Source: Pseudeuparius sepicola (lineage: Eukaryota; Arthropoda; Insecta; Coleoptera; Anthribidae). Taken from it: 64,000 bases of DNA. How positions within the stretch are numbered: position 1 is the first letter of the stretch; each line of letters begins with the position of its first letter. This document shows, in pieces, positions 1 to 11,670 of this stretch. Made by a program: the position numbers and the translations under genes. The stretch is from contig OY987305.1 in NCBI GenBank assembly GCA_963920635.1, positions 26,870,876 to 26,934,875 of the forward strand, given 5' to 3'. The notes beneath the pieces are model-generated. The model did no database searches, had not been told where the DNA came from, and was given only the letters and a program-made list of their open reading frames with translations.

Positions 1-26
1 GACTCATACAAAAAAACTACAGAACT

Positions 27-1096
27 ATGATTATTAAACGTATAGATCCAGGTAAAAACTGGGAAAAATATACCTTTGAAATTATCCAAACTTTTGGTGA
101 GATATTTGTAGAAAATTATGGAGAGGCCTTAAAAGCAGAAAGACAAGTTGTTTTAACAGAATCGGAGGAAAGTTGTAATGAAACCGCTAGAATTGGAAAA
201 AAGAAGTTTCCTGCGTCATTTATAGTTCCTCTTTTAGTATGCCCCGAGAATGATACAAGCCACGAAGGTGATTGATTCTTTCTTCTTCTTCTTTCTTGTT
301 TATTATAGGTATTTTTTGTTTTTATGAATTATCTTACATGAAATAGATATTCTTGGTAACGGGGTATTTATATTTATTATATTGTAGATGAAGCTAATAA
401 AGCTGCAGCCAATTTTGCACAAGACATTCATCCATTCATCACATACCGAGGCCAATACCAAATCAGTTGGTAGTTCTGTTAGTAGAAACAGCATGGAAAT
501 TGTAGTCAGTAATATTAGTCAACCAATTGATATAAAGGATAAAACTCAAGGTATAATATAGTTTATTCTTTTTTACATAATTTAATTATGTTGTGTTTTA
601 CGCTGGGTGCGTCTAAGAATACCAATCATTTCAAGCGATTGAGATTGAAAATAAATCGACGTTTAGTTTTACCTACCTATGTATTGTACTTTGCAAATTG
701 TGTTAATTTTTTTCATTATTACAGAGCTACAATCATCAGAAAATAGAGATGAAGATACGGTTTCTGCTCGTACTCCTAATTCAGGTAATTGTTAATGACT
801 TTAAAGTTTTAAATTTATTTGATTTTTTCAACAACTGACTTAAAATAAATTTTTTTCTAGTGCAGTCTACACAATCTGGATCTAGGTACTTCAAATGATC
901 AAATTGTTGAACTGTTATTGGAAATGAAAAGCATGTTAGAAATTTTAATGAGTGCAATTATTAATAATGGCCACAGTCAAAAAAAGTTATAGGAGAAGAT
1001 AAAATTAACCAGTATAAGTTACCTTTAGAAACCATTGGTGAACTCTTAAAATTAGAAGAAGCATTAAAAGATGATCAAGAACTTGGAAAACAGCTA
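27..1096 (+). pseudogene. DUF4806-like multi-exon gene remnant, truncated
   Basis: Four exon-like blocks with usable splice sites lie in order: 27-267 (donor GT at 268), 387-550, 725-784 and 861-1096 (donor at 1097). The second and third join in phase. The last block contains LPLETIGELLKLEEALKDD, which resembles the start of the DUF4806 domain common in insect proteins of unknown function. Within the last block the reading frame is lost twice: TGA after the first dozen codons, and TAG before the DUF4806 part. No downstream exon follows, because a foldback element begins at about 1171. I read it as the broken, truncated end of a host gene or gene-like repeat whose 5' part lies outside the window. 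The family call rests on a short stretch. Confidence 0.45.
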
Positions 1097-1170
1097 GTAA
1101 GATATTTTTTTCCATTTTATATTTTTGTTACGATCTAGTGTTATAAACTTACCCAGCGAGTATGTACCTT

Positions 1171-2164
1171 ACAGATGGGTGTAGGGTAACCATTCATAGA
1201 TAAAAAAATATTAAGTTCATACAGTGTCTGCCAGAAAGTTGGATACAAATGGGAATTTTCTTTACTTGAAGTTTCTCAAAAAAAAAATTATTCTTGATAA
1301 AAGTTGGTGTTTGTGCTTAAACTCAAAATCCACCCGCAAAAATTTTGAAATTTCTATTCGTATACAGGGTAGGTTAAAAAATATGAAAATTCCTCAAGAG
1401 TAAAGTACCCTTATTTTTAGAACTACGTCAGAGTGGCACTAAGAAAAGTTGTTTGGAATCTCAAGAAAATGTCAAATATCACAATAAATGTCACAGCCTC
1501 AAAAGAAAAAAAATTCACACTTTCGCATTTCTTACTCATCACGCTGTATACATAATGTTAGATATGTATTTTGAAGCACATCTTCGAGCATGACAGTAAG
1601 ATACCAATGATTTTTATTAACGTTCAACTAGCATCTTAAAAACACTTAATAACTGAAAGTTCTGCAAAGTTTGTCGTTTTTTTGTATCCAGGTAAAATAC
1701 TCCTACAATTTCAAACATAACATAGCATCTAATCTGTGGAACATAAAAATATTTTAATACAGCAACAATTTAAGAGTTATTTAATAAATGAGAATTCAAC
1801 AATAAAAATTATACAGCGTGATGTAAAAAATATGCGAAAAATGTGAATTAATTTTTTTGAGTAGGTGGCTGTGCATTCATATTTGACATTGCCGTGAGAT
1901 TCCAAACATCTTCTTAGTGCCACTCTGATGTAGTTCTAAAAATAGGGGTACTTTACTCTTGAGGAATTTTCATTATTTTCAACCTACCCTGTATACGAAT
2001 CGAAATTTCAAAATTTTTGCGGGTGGATTTTGAGTACAAGCACCAACTTTTATCAAGAATATTTTTTTCTGAGAAACTTCAAATAAAGAAAATTCCCCTT
2101 TGTACCCCACTTTCTGGCAGACACTGTATAACCAACAATAATAAATGGTTACCCTCCACCCTCT
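1171..2164. mobile_element. Foldback element with ~320-bp inverted arms
   Basis: The left arm (about 1171-1560) reappears as its reverse complement at about 1810-2164. Both arms carry ATACAGTGTCTGCCAGAAAG (1219) or its complement ending at 2129, a block around TTTTTGCGGGTGG, and a block around CTTTACTCTTGAGG. The unpaired centre is only about 250 bases. No transposase reading frame is visible; ORFs here are read through the arms. It is a non-autonomous foldback/MITE-like unit. Similar ends (tACAG.GT.C.CCAaAAAG) occur singly at 15308 and in a smaller unit at 38549-38823. Confidence 0.7.
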
Positions 2165-2984
2165 AACCCCTTCATCTAGTAGTTGTAGAAGACGCCGAAG
2201 TCTTCTACATCTCACCGCTACTAACTTATACTCAGTTGAATAAAATACGCCTAGCCGATGAATCCCATTTTATATCCTTTACCTGCTATAATGCCACAAA
2301 ACGTCTTCTTTATTATTTATAATTACGGGTACAAAAATCCAACTTTGATAAAGAATCAAATAGAAATTTTAAAATTTTAAATTTTTTCAACTATCTCGAA
2401 TGCATTATAATTATGCTCCCAAAAGCGCCACTTTGCTTTAATTTAATCAACCCCGATTGTTATAATATTACTAGCAAAGATCCCTGTGCTCAATTTTTGT
2501 ACATGTTTTTTTTCATTAGGTGCTGTAATGCAAATTTTTTCCAATGCAACAGAAATAAATTTTGACGAAAGCGTAGCCGAATGGTTAAGGTTCTATCGTC
2601 AGAGGAGTACACGTGGGAAAAAAATTGATAGTATACTTACTGTAATAATAATTATTATTATTATGGAGTTTAAAAGTTGCCCAATTAAAGGCAAGAAAAA
2701 TAATTTTGTGTTGTGTATATTTAACACCTGTCCTCATCCACTAAAAGCAATGCAGACATATTATTTCATGCATGACTACTATCATCTACTTTTTATTTTT
2801 CATTCTAAAAACATACAAGGTTTGAATAAAACTTGGGAATTTTTCAGTGAATTTGAGTAACATACTGCCAGGGCCATATTTACCATGTACATGTTTTTGA
2901 TGTAGAAATCAAATAAATGTTGAATGGAATAATTATTATAATTTTAATACTTTTTTTAGAGTGAAAACAAGAAAGTTATATACC
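2165..2984. other. No gene seen
   Basis: AT-rich spacer. A 124-codon open frame at 2486-2860 has a poly-isoleucine run from an ATT microsatellite and no recognisable domain, so I do not call it. A short stretch (about 2569-2590) resembles a tRNA A box but has no B box at tRNA distance. Confidence 0.5.
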
Positions 2985-3820
2985 AGAAGATACTGACCGA
3001 TTTTTGGACGTGATTTTACTCAGTATGCCTTTCAAAGGGCATTATGTTGCGTATATTCTCACAATAATAAGGTATGAATCAGAGAATCATCCTGGGTTCT
3101 TCATATGCAAAAGTGAGTTTTCATTTATTCGAAAAATATTCGTTTTGGTATGATTTTAGTCAGGCTGCCATGTGTTTATAATGAAGTTCTAAAATTCCTC
3201 TGAGAACCATAGGCATACCGTTAACGTAGACCCCAAGGGCTACTATTTGTCACGTGAACTTGTATTTTAATACTTAATTTTTCCACGTTTCTGAACAGGC
3301 TGCCAATGAGAGGTATGCAAGTTGTCATAAAACTGCTGAAGAAAAGATGGTTTACTGTTTGCGCATATCCAAGTACACTTTACATAAAATAAATCGTTTA
3401 AATGATTTAAACTGTACTTGGACATGCACAAACGGTATGCCATCCTTTTTTTGGCAGTTTTGTAACAATAACTTGCATACTTCTCATTGGCAGCCTTTTC
3501 AGAAACGTGGAAAAATTAATTATTTAAATACAAGTTCACGTGATAATAATAGCCCTTTGGGCCCACGATAAAGATATGCCTATGGTTTTCCGAGGAATTT
3601 TCTATTTTGAACTTCATTATAAAACAGATGGCAGCCTGACTAAAATCATATCAAAACGCATATTTTTCGAATAAATGAAAACTCTTTTTTCCACATGAAG
3701 AACCCAGGATGACTCTCTGATTCATACCTTATTATTGTGAGAATATACGCAACATAATGCCCTTTGAAAGGCATATTGAGTAAAATCACATCCAAAAATC
3801 TGCCACTATCTCCCGGTCTA
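2985..3820. repeat. Long near-perfect hairpin (foldback, ~835 bp)
   Basis: The sequence from about 2985 reads as the reverse complement of that ending at about 3820. The symmetry runs almost to the centre near 3405, where the core TCGTTTAAATGATTTAAAC is itself palindromic. Matching landmarks are TCAGGCTGCCATGTG (about 3166) against its complement near 3630, and CATTATGTTGCGTATATTC (3048) against 3741-3762. There is almost no loop. Any open frames are arm translations. Confidence 0.75.
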
Positions 3821-4535
3821 TTAGATGGAGCACATTTATTAAAACATCCTGTACTATAAAGGCAACATAACAAACAATATAAAATAATAATGTTGCATCA
3901 ATATTACAGGAGTATATGCCTTCAATATTTCAAAGTATATAACCTGCAATAAAATTTATTATATAGTATCAACGTTATACTGTTACATGTATGAAATGTC
4001 ACATTGTAATATTTCTACATGTAACGTCAATGTTGCATGTTACATTCAACCTAACAGTGTTACATTAATGCAAAACAGATAATCTATAACATAGCTGTAA
4101 CATATATATTATTGGAACTAGTTAAGTAATGTAACAGTATAAAATTGCTATATAACTATTTTGTTACTGTAATGATTCAATGTATAGTGGGGTCCACCCT
4201 TAGGGGTGGAATTTTTTCTTCAAATTTAATTGGGACCATTCTGGAGGTATACCCTTTCAAATAAAAAAGAATCATCGAAATCGGTTCAATATGAAATTTC
4301 ATCCCCTATTTTCCACCCTTACGGGTGGAATTTTTTCTTCAAATTTAAATTCAAATTCAAATAAAAAAAGAATTGTCCAAATCGGTTTATAAATGACGGA
4401 GTTCTGAGGTAACAAACATAAAAAAATAAAAAAAAAATACAACCGAATTGATCGTCTGTGTAGTCAGATTTTATTTGCAACGTTTCGGTTTTTTGGAACC
4501 ATCATCATCTTTCTTTTTTCATAAGGGAGCCATAT
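3821..4535. other. AT-rich spacer with short direct repeat
   Basis: No gene. 3880-4170 is rich in TGTTACAT-like words. At 4195-4229 and 4313-4350 the motif GGGTGGAATTTTTTCTTC occurs twice about 119 bases apart. The reverse complement near 4470-4512 has a GATGA...GAAAC arrangement seen in Penelope-linked hammerhead ribozymes, but the invariant C of CTGATGA is missing, so I do not call a ribozyme. Confidence 0.4.
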
Positions 4536-5877
4536 TGGATTTTTACGGTTTTGAAAAACCTCTTTTTATAGATTTTTAATGATGTATCACACCTACAAAA
4601 AAAAGTTGGCTTATGGGTAAAAAAACAAAAAATACGATTTTGTGATAAATTTGGCAACGTCGCACAATAAAATAATAAAACTCAAGGAGCTCATAATGGA
4701 TTTAACCTCCACACTACAAATAATAAGAAAATGTCCTTATAATAGTTTCTCCTATGTGAAAATGTTTTGAAATCATAGAAATAACCCATTTTCAAATCTT
4801 AATGCAATATGGAATTATATGTATACCTAAACTGTAAAGATTAAATAATAACTGAAATAAAATTGTCTAAGCTAGTATTCAAAATGCCGCCCATTTGCTT
4901 CCATACATTTCTGACATTTTTTTACCACGGATCTGGTAACACGATGAATTGTGTTACGGCGTTGAGTATCATCACTCAACGGTTACGGTTAATATTGGAC
5001 AGAACATCCCGCTACGCTGTTCGAGGACTTGTCTGCTTTCTGGGGAATACCTTTTGTTGGGTTGTCGTCTCTCCGGATAATCTTCCAAATAATTGTCTGC
5101 GGCCCTATTCGCGTTTCTTTGATTTTTAATATAATATACTAACATATCAAGCTTTTCTTCGTTGAGAAATTTTGCGCCATTCTACACACTAGGCCCGAGT
5201 CGAAACAAAAACCACGTTTAAATGAAAAACTTTCACATTTGTGACAGATTTAAACTTGACATTTGTTTAAAATCCAAAGCCTACTGATATTATAGAAAAA
5301 TGTATCAGGTCAAAAATTATCTACTGAATTTTTGTTTATTGTACATAATAATTAAATGATTTTTGGATCAAATTGGGTATTCTGAAAAATAATAATTAGT
5401 GTTTTATTGTGCGGCGTTGCCAACTTTATAACAAAATCGTAATTTTTGTTTTTTTACCAATATTAACCGTAACACAATTCATCGTGTTACCAGATAGGTA
5501 CCTACGTGGTAAAAAAAAATATCGGAAATGTATGGAAGCAAATGGGCGGCATTCAAACACTAGATTAGATAATTTTATTTCCATTTTTATTATTACAGTT
5601 TATACATTTAATTCTATGCTAAATTGCATTAAGATTTCAAAAAGGGTTATTTCTATGATTTCAAAACATTTTCATATAGGAGAAACTATTATAAGGATAT
5701 TTTCTTATTAATTGTAATTTAGAGATTAAATCCACTATGAGTTCCTTATTGTGCGACGTTGCCAAATTTATAACAAAATCGTAATTTTGTTTTTTTAACC
5801 ATAAACGAACTTTTTTACTAGGTGTGATACATCATTAGAAAGCTAAAAAAAAGAGGCTTTTCAAAACCGTAAATATT
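4536..5877. mobile_element. Foldback with mariner-superfamily transposase scraps
   Basis: Arms of several hundred bases (about 4536-4940 and 5395-5877) are reverse complements; both include GTGCGACGTTGCCAAATTTA or its complement. Read outward-in, each arm carries the peptide CMEANGRH, a C-terminal signature of Tc1/mariner-type transposases with WPPRSPDL-like cores: minus strand near 4880-4900, plus strand near 5530-5560. In the unpaired middle the minus strand encodes a short helix-turn-helix-like piece (AADNYLEDYPERRQPNKRY) resembling DUF4817. So the foldback was made by inverted duplication of the 3' end around a residual transposase N-terminus. Nothing is intact. Confidence 0.55.
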
Positions 5878-6434
5878 CGTAAAAATAAACTGTAAGTTAA
5901 ATTGTTGACAATACTGATTATTATTTACACTTCTTATTATTAAATACAGGGCCACATTAGGAAAAAATTAATGAAAAAAAAAAAGAATTTTCAGTATAAT
6001 TGTCTCAAAACATTTCAAAAATATTTCATGTCACACATCATGGTATTTGCAATCAAAACTGCTTTCAAAATCTGCAAAAAAAATCCAGGTCCGTATTTAA
6101 AAAAATAAAGTTGAAGATGGTTTCTCAAAAACGAAACGTTGTAGAACAAATCTAAAAACGCTATCTTAAAGCCCGTTAAAAAGTGCCATGAGAAAGTGTT
6201 TTTCTTTTTTTTCTACCTGTGATAACAACTTCAGAAAAAAATAAAATTGAAAACGCAAAATTTCCCTTTTTTCAAAATAACTCAAAAACGAAAAAGATAT
6301 TAGAAATCTGTTTGTGTCATTTTATTGACATCAAAATTGCGCAACTTATTCCCCATTTAACCGTTGCTCTATCTCTCACCGTTTGCAATATCCCCATGCT
6401 GTTCATTCTTATCCGGGATACAGTGTATACTATA
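5878..6434. other. No gene seen
   Basis: AT-rich spacer with no supported feature; short open frames lack any recognisable motif. Confidence 0.4.
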
Positions 6435-6951
6435 ATGCTAAAAAACGCTTCACCAATTATTGTCCCTAGACTAGTTGGCGTTGACCGAAACAATCGGTAC
6501 TCTAGTAGTACAGCTGTCAACATCTGTTAGTCTCGTTTGCCAGATTTCAGTATCACATCGTTTCGAGTATTCTAGTAAGAATATTTATTCTTCGGTTGTG
6601 CATAGTGAATTGAGAAAATGGAGAAAAATGGGGCGGTCATAAAATACCCGCAAAAGAAAGGGATGACTCCGAAGGAAATTTACGAGTATTTGCATGAAGT
6701 GTTAGGTGATGATAGTCCTTCATACCAAACTTAAAGAACAACTGCGTGGTTCTCGATTTTTGAACGATGAAGAAGTGATTGAAGTTGTAAACGGCTGGTT
6801 GGGAGAGCAACAAAACAATTTTATTTTCAAAGTTTCCAGGAGCTTATGAGAAATGACTTTCAGGGGATTATGTAGAAAATTAATAAAGTTTTTGAGTACC
6901 CGTTTTAATTGCTTCTATGTTAGGGACCATAATTGGTGAACCGCCCTCGTA
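6435..6951 (+). mobile_element. Internally deleted mariner element
   Basis: Inverted ends TTCACCAATTATTGTCCCT (6449) and AGGGACCATAATTGGTGAA (6922) flank about 0.5 kb. An ATG at 6619 opens a peptide starting MEKNGAVIKYPQKKGMTPK, the usual N-terminus of mariner (DD34D) transposase. After about 35 codons a stop follows. The sequence then resumes with LRGSRFLNDEEVIEVV, the C-terminal end of the same protein. The whole catalytic core is missing. This is a typical deletion derivative able to act only in trans. TA target duplication is plausible but not exact. Confidence 0.75.
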
Positions 6952-8002
6952 TGTAATAATTCTGATGAACTTTTGAATATTAAGTCCATCTGTGTTTAAA
7001 TTCATTTTTACTGGACTCCCATTACATTCTATATCATTTCGCTCACTACAGACAAGCCAAGTTTATTAAAACTTTGTTGGTGAAGTTCCATGGAAGTTTC
7101 TTCAGAGAGGGACTAAAAAATGGTCACCTAGCTTCCTCCTGTTTTTCAGATAACAGTGAAGAAACCAAATATTTTGGCAATTGAACACAAAGGATACATT
7201 ATGTTTGCATAACGCGAGTTTTAACTGTTACCATTGAATAAGGATTCCCTTAATCAATGCTGTTACTCATTTCGTATAGAGAAAAGTTTTTGGAGAATTA
7301 CTGAAATAAATTTGTAAATAAAAAAAAGGACGCGCTTGGAACAAAATGCCTACTAACTTGGCGGGTGTCTCCTAAATTTTTAATAAATAATATTATGCTG
7401 GAGCACTTTGATCTGTACGTAAGAGTAGGCCAAGTTTGTTTTAATTAAAAGTTGGTACACGGCGATGACTTTGAGCGGGACTGAGTTGCCCAGGGCTGCA
7501 TAGGAATTCATAATTATTACATAGCCTTTGAACGGCGTTCTTTATACACTATGGCGATGGCGGATGAAATATTACGGAAATGACGAGCCAGGTAGATTGT
7601 AATTGTGTTACTCGTTATGCAGTAGGCACTAAGCTTTATTTTGTGAGATAATTTACAGGTAAGGAAGTTTTTGATTTACATCTATAATTGGCATTTTGCT
7701 GTTTGAATACAAATAGCATTAATACTGTCTGTTATACACGTATCGGCTTGACTTGTGCATATAGGTAAAATATTCAAGTAAATGTTAATTTTGTGTTTTT
7801 AATCACTAAATACTGACGTCGCTGAAGACAGCATCAGATTCAGATTCGAGAATCAAGTTTTTACAGTGGACCAGACAAGTGGTGTACGCGACCGCGCAAA
7901 ATTCGCAAATACGTCGGGGATATGTTGTTGGTTTCGACAAAATTCGTATCCAGGTTTCTTAAAACTCCCCTTTTTGGTATATTGGCAGAAAAATAAAACA
8001 AC
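6952..8002. other. No gene seen
   Basis: About 1 kb with no ORF, repeat or RNA gene I can support. Confidence 0.4.
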
Positions 8003-8985
8003 ACAAAAATTCAGGGACGTAGGTACCTACTGTCGATTTCTTCAGAAGGAATCGCGAATTAATTTTTTCTAGTGGATCCGGATTTTGCTACATCTTGAGA
8101 TTTAGCCAAAAAATTGCAAATACGAAGAGAATGTATTCCCATATTCAGCCACGCAAAAATTCAGGGGCGTATTGTCGATTTCTTCCGAAGGAATCGTGAA
8201 TTATTTTTTTCTAGTGGATCGGGATTTTGCTACAACTTGAGATTTAGCCAAAAAATTGAAAATGGGAAGAGCATGTATTCCCATATTCAGCCAAGCAAAA
8301 ATTCAGGGGCGTACTGTCGATTTCTTCCGAAGGAATCGTGAATTATTTTTTTTCTAGTGGATCCGGATTTTGCTACACCTTGAGATTTAGCCAAAAAATT
8401 GCAAATAGGGAGGGGATGTATTCCCATATTCAGCCACTCAAAAATTCAGGGGCGTACTGTCGATTTCTTCCGAAGGAATCGTGAATTATTTTTTTCTAGT
8501 GGATCGGGATTTTGCTACAACTTGAGATTTAGCCAAAAAATTGAAAATAGGAAGAGCATGTATTCCCATATTAAGCCAAGCAAAAATTCAGGGGCGTACT
8601 GTCGATTTCTTCCGAAGGAATCGTGAATTATTTTTTTCTAGTGGATCCGGATTTTGCTACACCTTAGGATTTAGCCAAAAAATTGCAAATAGGGAGGGGA
8701 TGTATTCCCATATTCAGCCACGCAAAAATTCAGGGGCGTACTGTCGATTTCTTCCGAAGGAATCACCAATTAATTTTTTTCTAGTGTATCCGGATTTTAC
8801 TACACCTTGAGATTTAGACAAAAAAATGCAAAGAGGAAGGGGAGGTATTCCCATATTCAGCCACGCAAAAATTCAGGGGCGTACTGTCGATTTCTTCCGA
8901 AGGAATCGTAAATTAATTTTTTTCTAGTGGATCCGGATTTTGCTACACCTTGAGATTTCTCAAAAAACTCTAAATAGGAAGAGAA
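8003..8985. repeat. 142/143-bp satellite array, ~7 copies, dimeric order
   Basis: The word GGGGCGTACTGTCGATTTC recurs at 8164 (variant), 8306, 8449, 8591, 8733 and 8876, spaced 142-143 bases, with a degraded first copy near 8010. Two unit types alternate: one with GCAAATAGGGAGGGGATG and TCCGGATTTTGCTACACC, the other with GAAAATGGGAAGAGCATG and TCGGGATTTTGCTACAAC. Alternation holds over the middle units, giving a higher-order period of about 285. The open frames across this stretch are translations of the repeat. Confidence 0.9.
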
Positions 8986-9049
8986 TAAATTTCTACTAGT
9001 GGCCACCCAAAAAGTCATGGGCTACTACATAGTAATTATTTCAGGATGG

Positions 9050-10412
9050 ATAGGGGGTCTATTAATGGAAGGCCACTCGAGAATATCTTGACACATGCAT
9101 TTTTCGGAGAACTTTATTCGCAAGAAAAAATTGCTTGTCTAACTTTGTGTAAAAACAAATTCGCGATCCATGGCCTGCTTTCCGTGATATTTTTGAAAAA
9201 CCCGAAAACTGCCGATACTTCCTCGGCTTGTAACTTTTTTGCTTCAAAAAATTCTTAATGACATTTGTGGGCAAAGTTGATTGCTTCATTAATAAATTTT
9301 CTGGTAGTCGTAAAACCAACGATTTCCACGCATCGCGTCGGACTGGAAAATCGGAAAATATATAGATCTTGTCGGACAATGTGAAAATTGGATTATAGAT
9401 ATTTATTCGAAGCAATCTTGAAAAAAAAAATCAGTTGGTTATCAATAGCCGTTATTTTGACATGTTTAAATTGGTAGAAACCCTTAACTTTCCACAATTT
9501 TTATCGGACAATATTTGTCTCGCGCATTTCATCAAGTTCTCTTGCGACTACATTTTGCAAAAAGTAAAGTATCGTTGTCTGAAATTTCAGTCAACGACAG
9601 TAGGTATCTATAAATTTTTCATACAACAGCAAAAATGCACGTCTTTCCGAAAAATGGGAGGAGAAAAGCCGCGATTACGAAAATTCTCGCAGAGGAAAAC
9701 ATAAGCTATTGGTTCTTACAAGTCTGCTTACATCCCCGAACTTGTACACTCACAACGTGCAGTTTACAACGTACGCAAAAATAATAACACAACGTCCGCA
9801 ATAGTAGTAATAAGTAAAACATAGTAAGACTTAGCAACGTATTTTATCAGAATTTGAGAAAATGTCACGGTTTAGTAGGTGTTCTCTTAGCACTTAAGAA
9901 AAATTACTCAATTTATAGCCGGCATACTAGAAAATTTAAAAAATGTGCGAGATGTAAATACCTCGCGGGAAATTTTCAAGATTTGTAATGTAGTATGTTG
10001 TGAACAAAATACTGTAAACTTGAAAGTACATCATTCGGGCTCACGGCCCGCTACAATAAAGTGAGCACATTTTTTAGGTGGTTGTTAAGAGAGAACCCAA
10101 TAAAACGTGGCACTCTTCCAAATTCTGATACAGTAGGCTTCAAGGAATCAATTTTGTCCACAAATATCATTAAGAATTTTTTTCGGTAACTCTTAAAACA
10201 AAAAAGTTACAAGCCGAAGAAATTTCGATAGTATTCAAAAATTTTCAAAAATATCTCTGGAAGTACGCCTTGGATCTCGCATGTGTTTTTACACAAAGTT
10301 AGCCCATCAAAAAAGCAACTTTTTCATTCGAATTAAGTTCTCCGAAAATGCATATTTGTCAAGATATTCTTGAGTGGCCCTCCATGAAGACACCCTCTAT
10401 ATTTTTTAATTG
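9050..10412. mobile_element. Foldback element, family shared with 28133-28715
   Basis: The left arm from about 9050 (GGCCACTCGAGAATATCTTG, 9071) is matched in reverse near 10350-10412. Both arms continue through TTTTTACACAAAGTTAG and GACATTTGTGGGCAAA-like blocks. The interior contains TACCTCGCGGGAAATTTTC and a GGCTCACGGCCCGCTAC block. A truncated relative sits at 28133-28715. Noncoding; one of several foldback families that dominate this DNA. Confidence 0.65.
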
Positions 10413-10443
10413 AAACATAATTTTGTAATGCCCGGGGATTATT

Positions 10444-11322
10444 TTAAAAAATAGGCCCTGGAACGAAAATTTTTAACGTATGTTTTTTTATTATTTTTTT
10501 ACTTTTTCCAGAACATTCAAACGTATATGGCTCTGTATATTCGAAATCAAATTCCTCAATGTCATATAGGGACCTGTACTTCCCCACAAGGTCACCTTCG
10601 TAGTCTCTTAACCCATAATACCTGAATATTATTTTGGCGTTAATGAGTCCAAGAAGAACATACACTGCAAATTCTGTATCCAGTATATTAGCATATCTCA
10701 AGATGCTCTTGCAGATGTGGACTGACATATTCAAGCTAATATAAGCTACAGAATAATCCCATTTTAAAAGCGCGTGGTTAGTGTTTGCCCTGTATCTAGA
10801 ACATTCTGAATTCGTTTCTTTGGATTTGTCGATCATGGTTATGTATTTCTTGTAGTGTCTCACCAGATGTTCAGCTTCAATCTCGTTCACATTTACAAAT
10901 AGATTGTTTCACGTGGTTTTAAACGGGTCGTCACCATATGTGATGCAAAGGTGACGTTTGTAGATGTAATCAGCAGTTTGAATCTGGTCAATATGAGGGT
11001 CTCCCTTTATGTCTGAGCATTTTCGAATATGAAGCCACCTGTTGCAAATATGACAGGCGACGTAATCTTCTTCGGTATTAAGGCCGCATTTCAAGCGTTT
11101 CAATTGTTGGGTTGTAGCTTTTTGTGCGACAGGGGCCCGCCTCATAAGCGCCCTGTCACCGACGTCCCGCTCGCTGTCATGCCCAGCGCCGGCTCCAGAC
11201 ATGCCTTGGCGGTCGCCAGGCGGCGGCCCTATGATAAATTTTCTATTAATCTCCATATCCATGGGTCTCCCGTAACGTGGGAGTGACGGCCCACGGTCGC
11301 CATTTACGACTCGCGGAGCCAC
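10444..11322 (-). pseudogene. Unrecognised ORF with PHD/zinc-finger-like module and one in-frame TGA
   Basis: Minus-strand ORFs 10909-11322 (137 codons from ATG) and 10444-10890 are in the same frame, separated by a single TGA at 10909-10911; the second has no ATG at its start. Read together they span about 290 codons. The first half is Pro/Arg-rich, then has a Cys/His cluster (CHICNRWLHIRKC, later RHLC) like a PHD or zinc-ribbon module. The second half is a well-mixed globular-looking sequence that I do not recognise. The upstream GC-rich 68-bp tandem array (11325-11670) would be its 5' leader, an arrangement typical of non-LTR retrotransposons. The function is unknown. Either an ORF1-like retroelement protein with a nonsense mutation, or a chance pair. 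Confidence 0.4.
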
Positions 11323-11324
11323 GA

Positions 11325-11670
11325 TAGGAGTATTCTAACCCGCGGGACCATTACACCCGTGGATCTGCCACTCTTACCGGCCAAACCCCACCTTGCCGTT
11401 ACTGGGAAACACGGGATCGTTGAACCCGAGGATCCGCCCCTCTCATAGGCTAGACCCATCCCTGTGTAACCGGGAGTCGCGGGATTCTCAAAACCGAGGA
11501 TCAGCCCCCGTCACCGGCTAGACCCCTCCCTGCGCAAATGGGGATCGCAGGATTGTCACACCCGTAAATCTGCCCCTCTCACAGGCCAGACCCATCCCTG
11601 CGTAACTGGGGAGCGCGGGATCGTCACATCCGTGGATCTGCCTCTCTCGGAGGTCAGATCCCCCTTGCGC
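11325..11670. repeat. 68-bp GC-rich tandem repeat, ~5 copies
   Basis: AGACCC-type landmarks fall at 11452, 11520 and 11588, with diverged copies near 11384 and 11655, giving a 68-base period. The consensus contains CGCGGGATCGTCACACCCG, then GATCTGCCCCTCTCACAGGC. The base composition is far more GC-rich than the surroundings. It lies directly upstream of the minus-strand ORF, so it may be promoter/5'UTR repeats of a retroelement. Confidence 0.8.

Noticed and set aside
2565..2640. tRNA-like stretch (TAGCCGAATGGTTAAGG)
   Set aside because: A box only; no B box or cloverleaf pairing at tRNA distance.
2486..2860. 124-codon open frame
   Set aside because: Poly-isoleucine from an ATT microsatellite, no domain, AT-rich spacer.
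4470..4512. Hammerhead ribozyme candidate on the minus strand
   Set aside because: The invariant C of CTGATGA is missing and I could not pair the outer stems with confidence.
8114..8810. Repeated open frames (FFRRNRELFFSSGSGF...)
   Set aside because: Translation of the 142-bp satellite; identical frames simply follow the repeat period.
8003..8985. CRISPR-like array
   Set aside because: Units are contiguous satellite copies with no spacer variation, in eukaryotic DNA.
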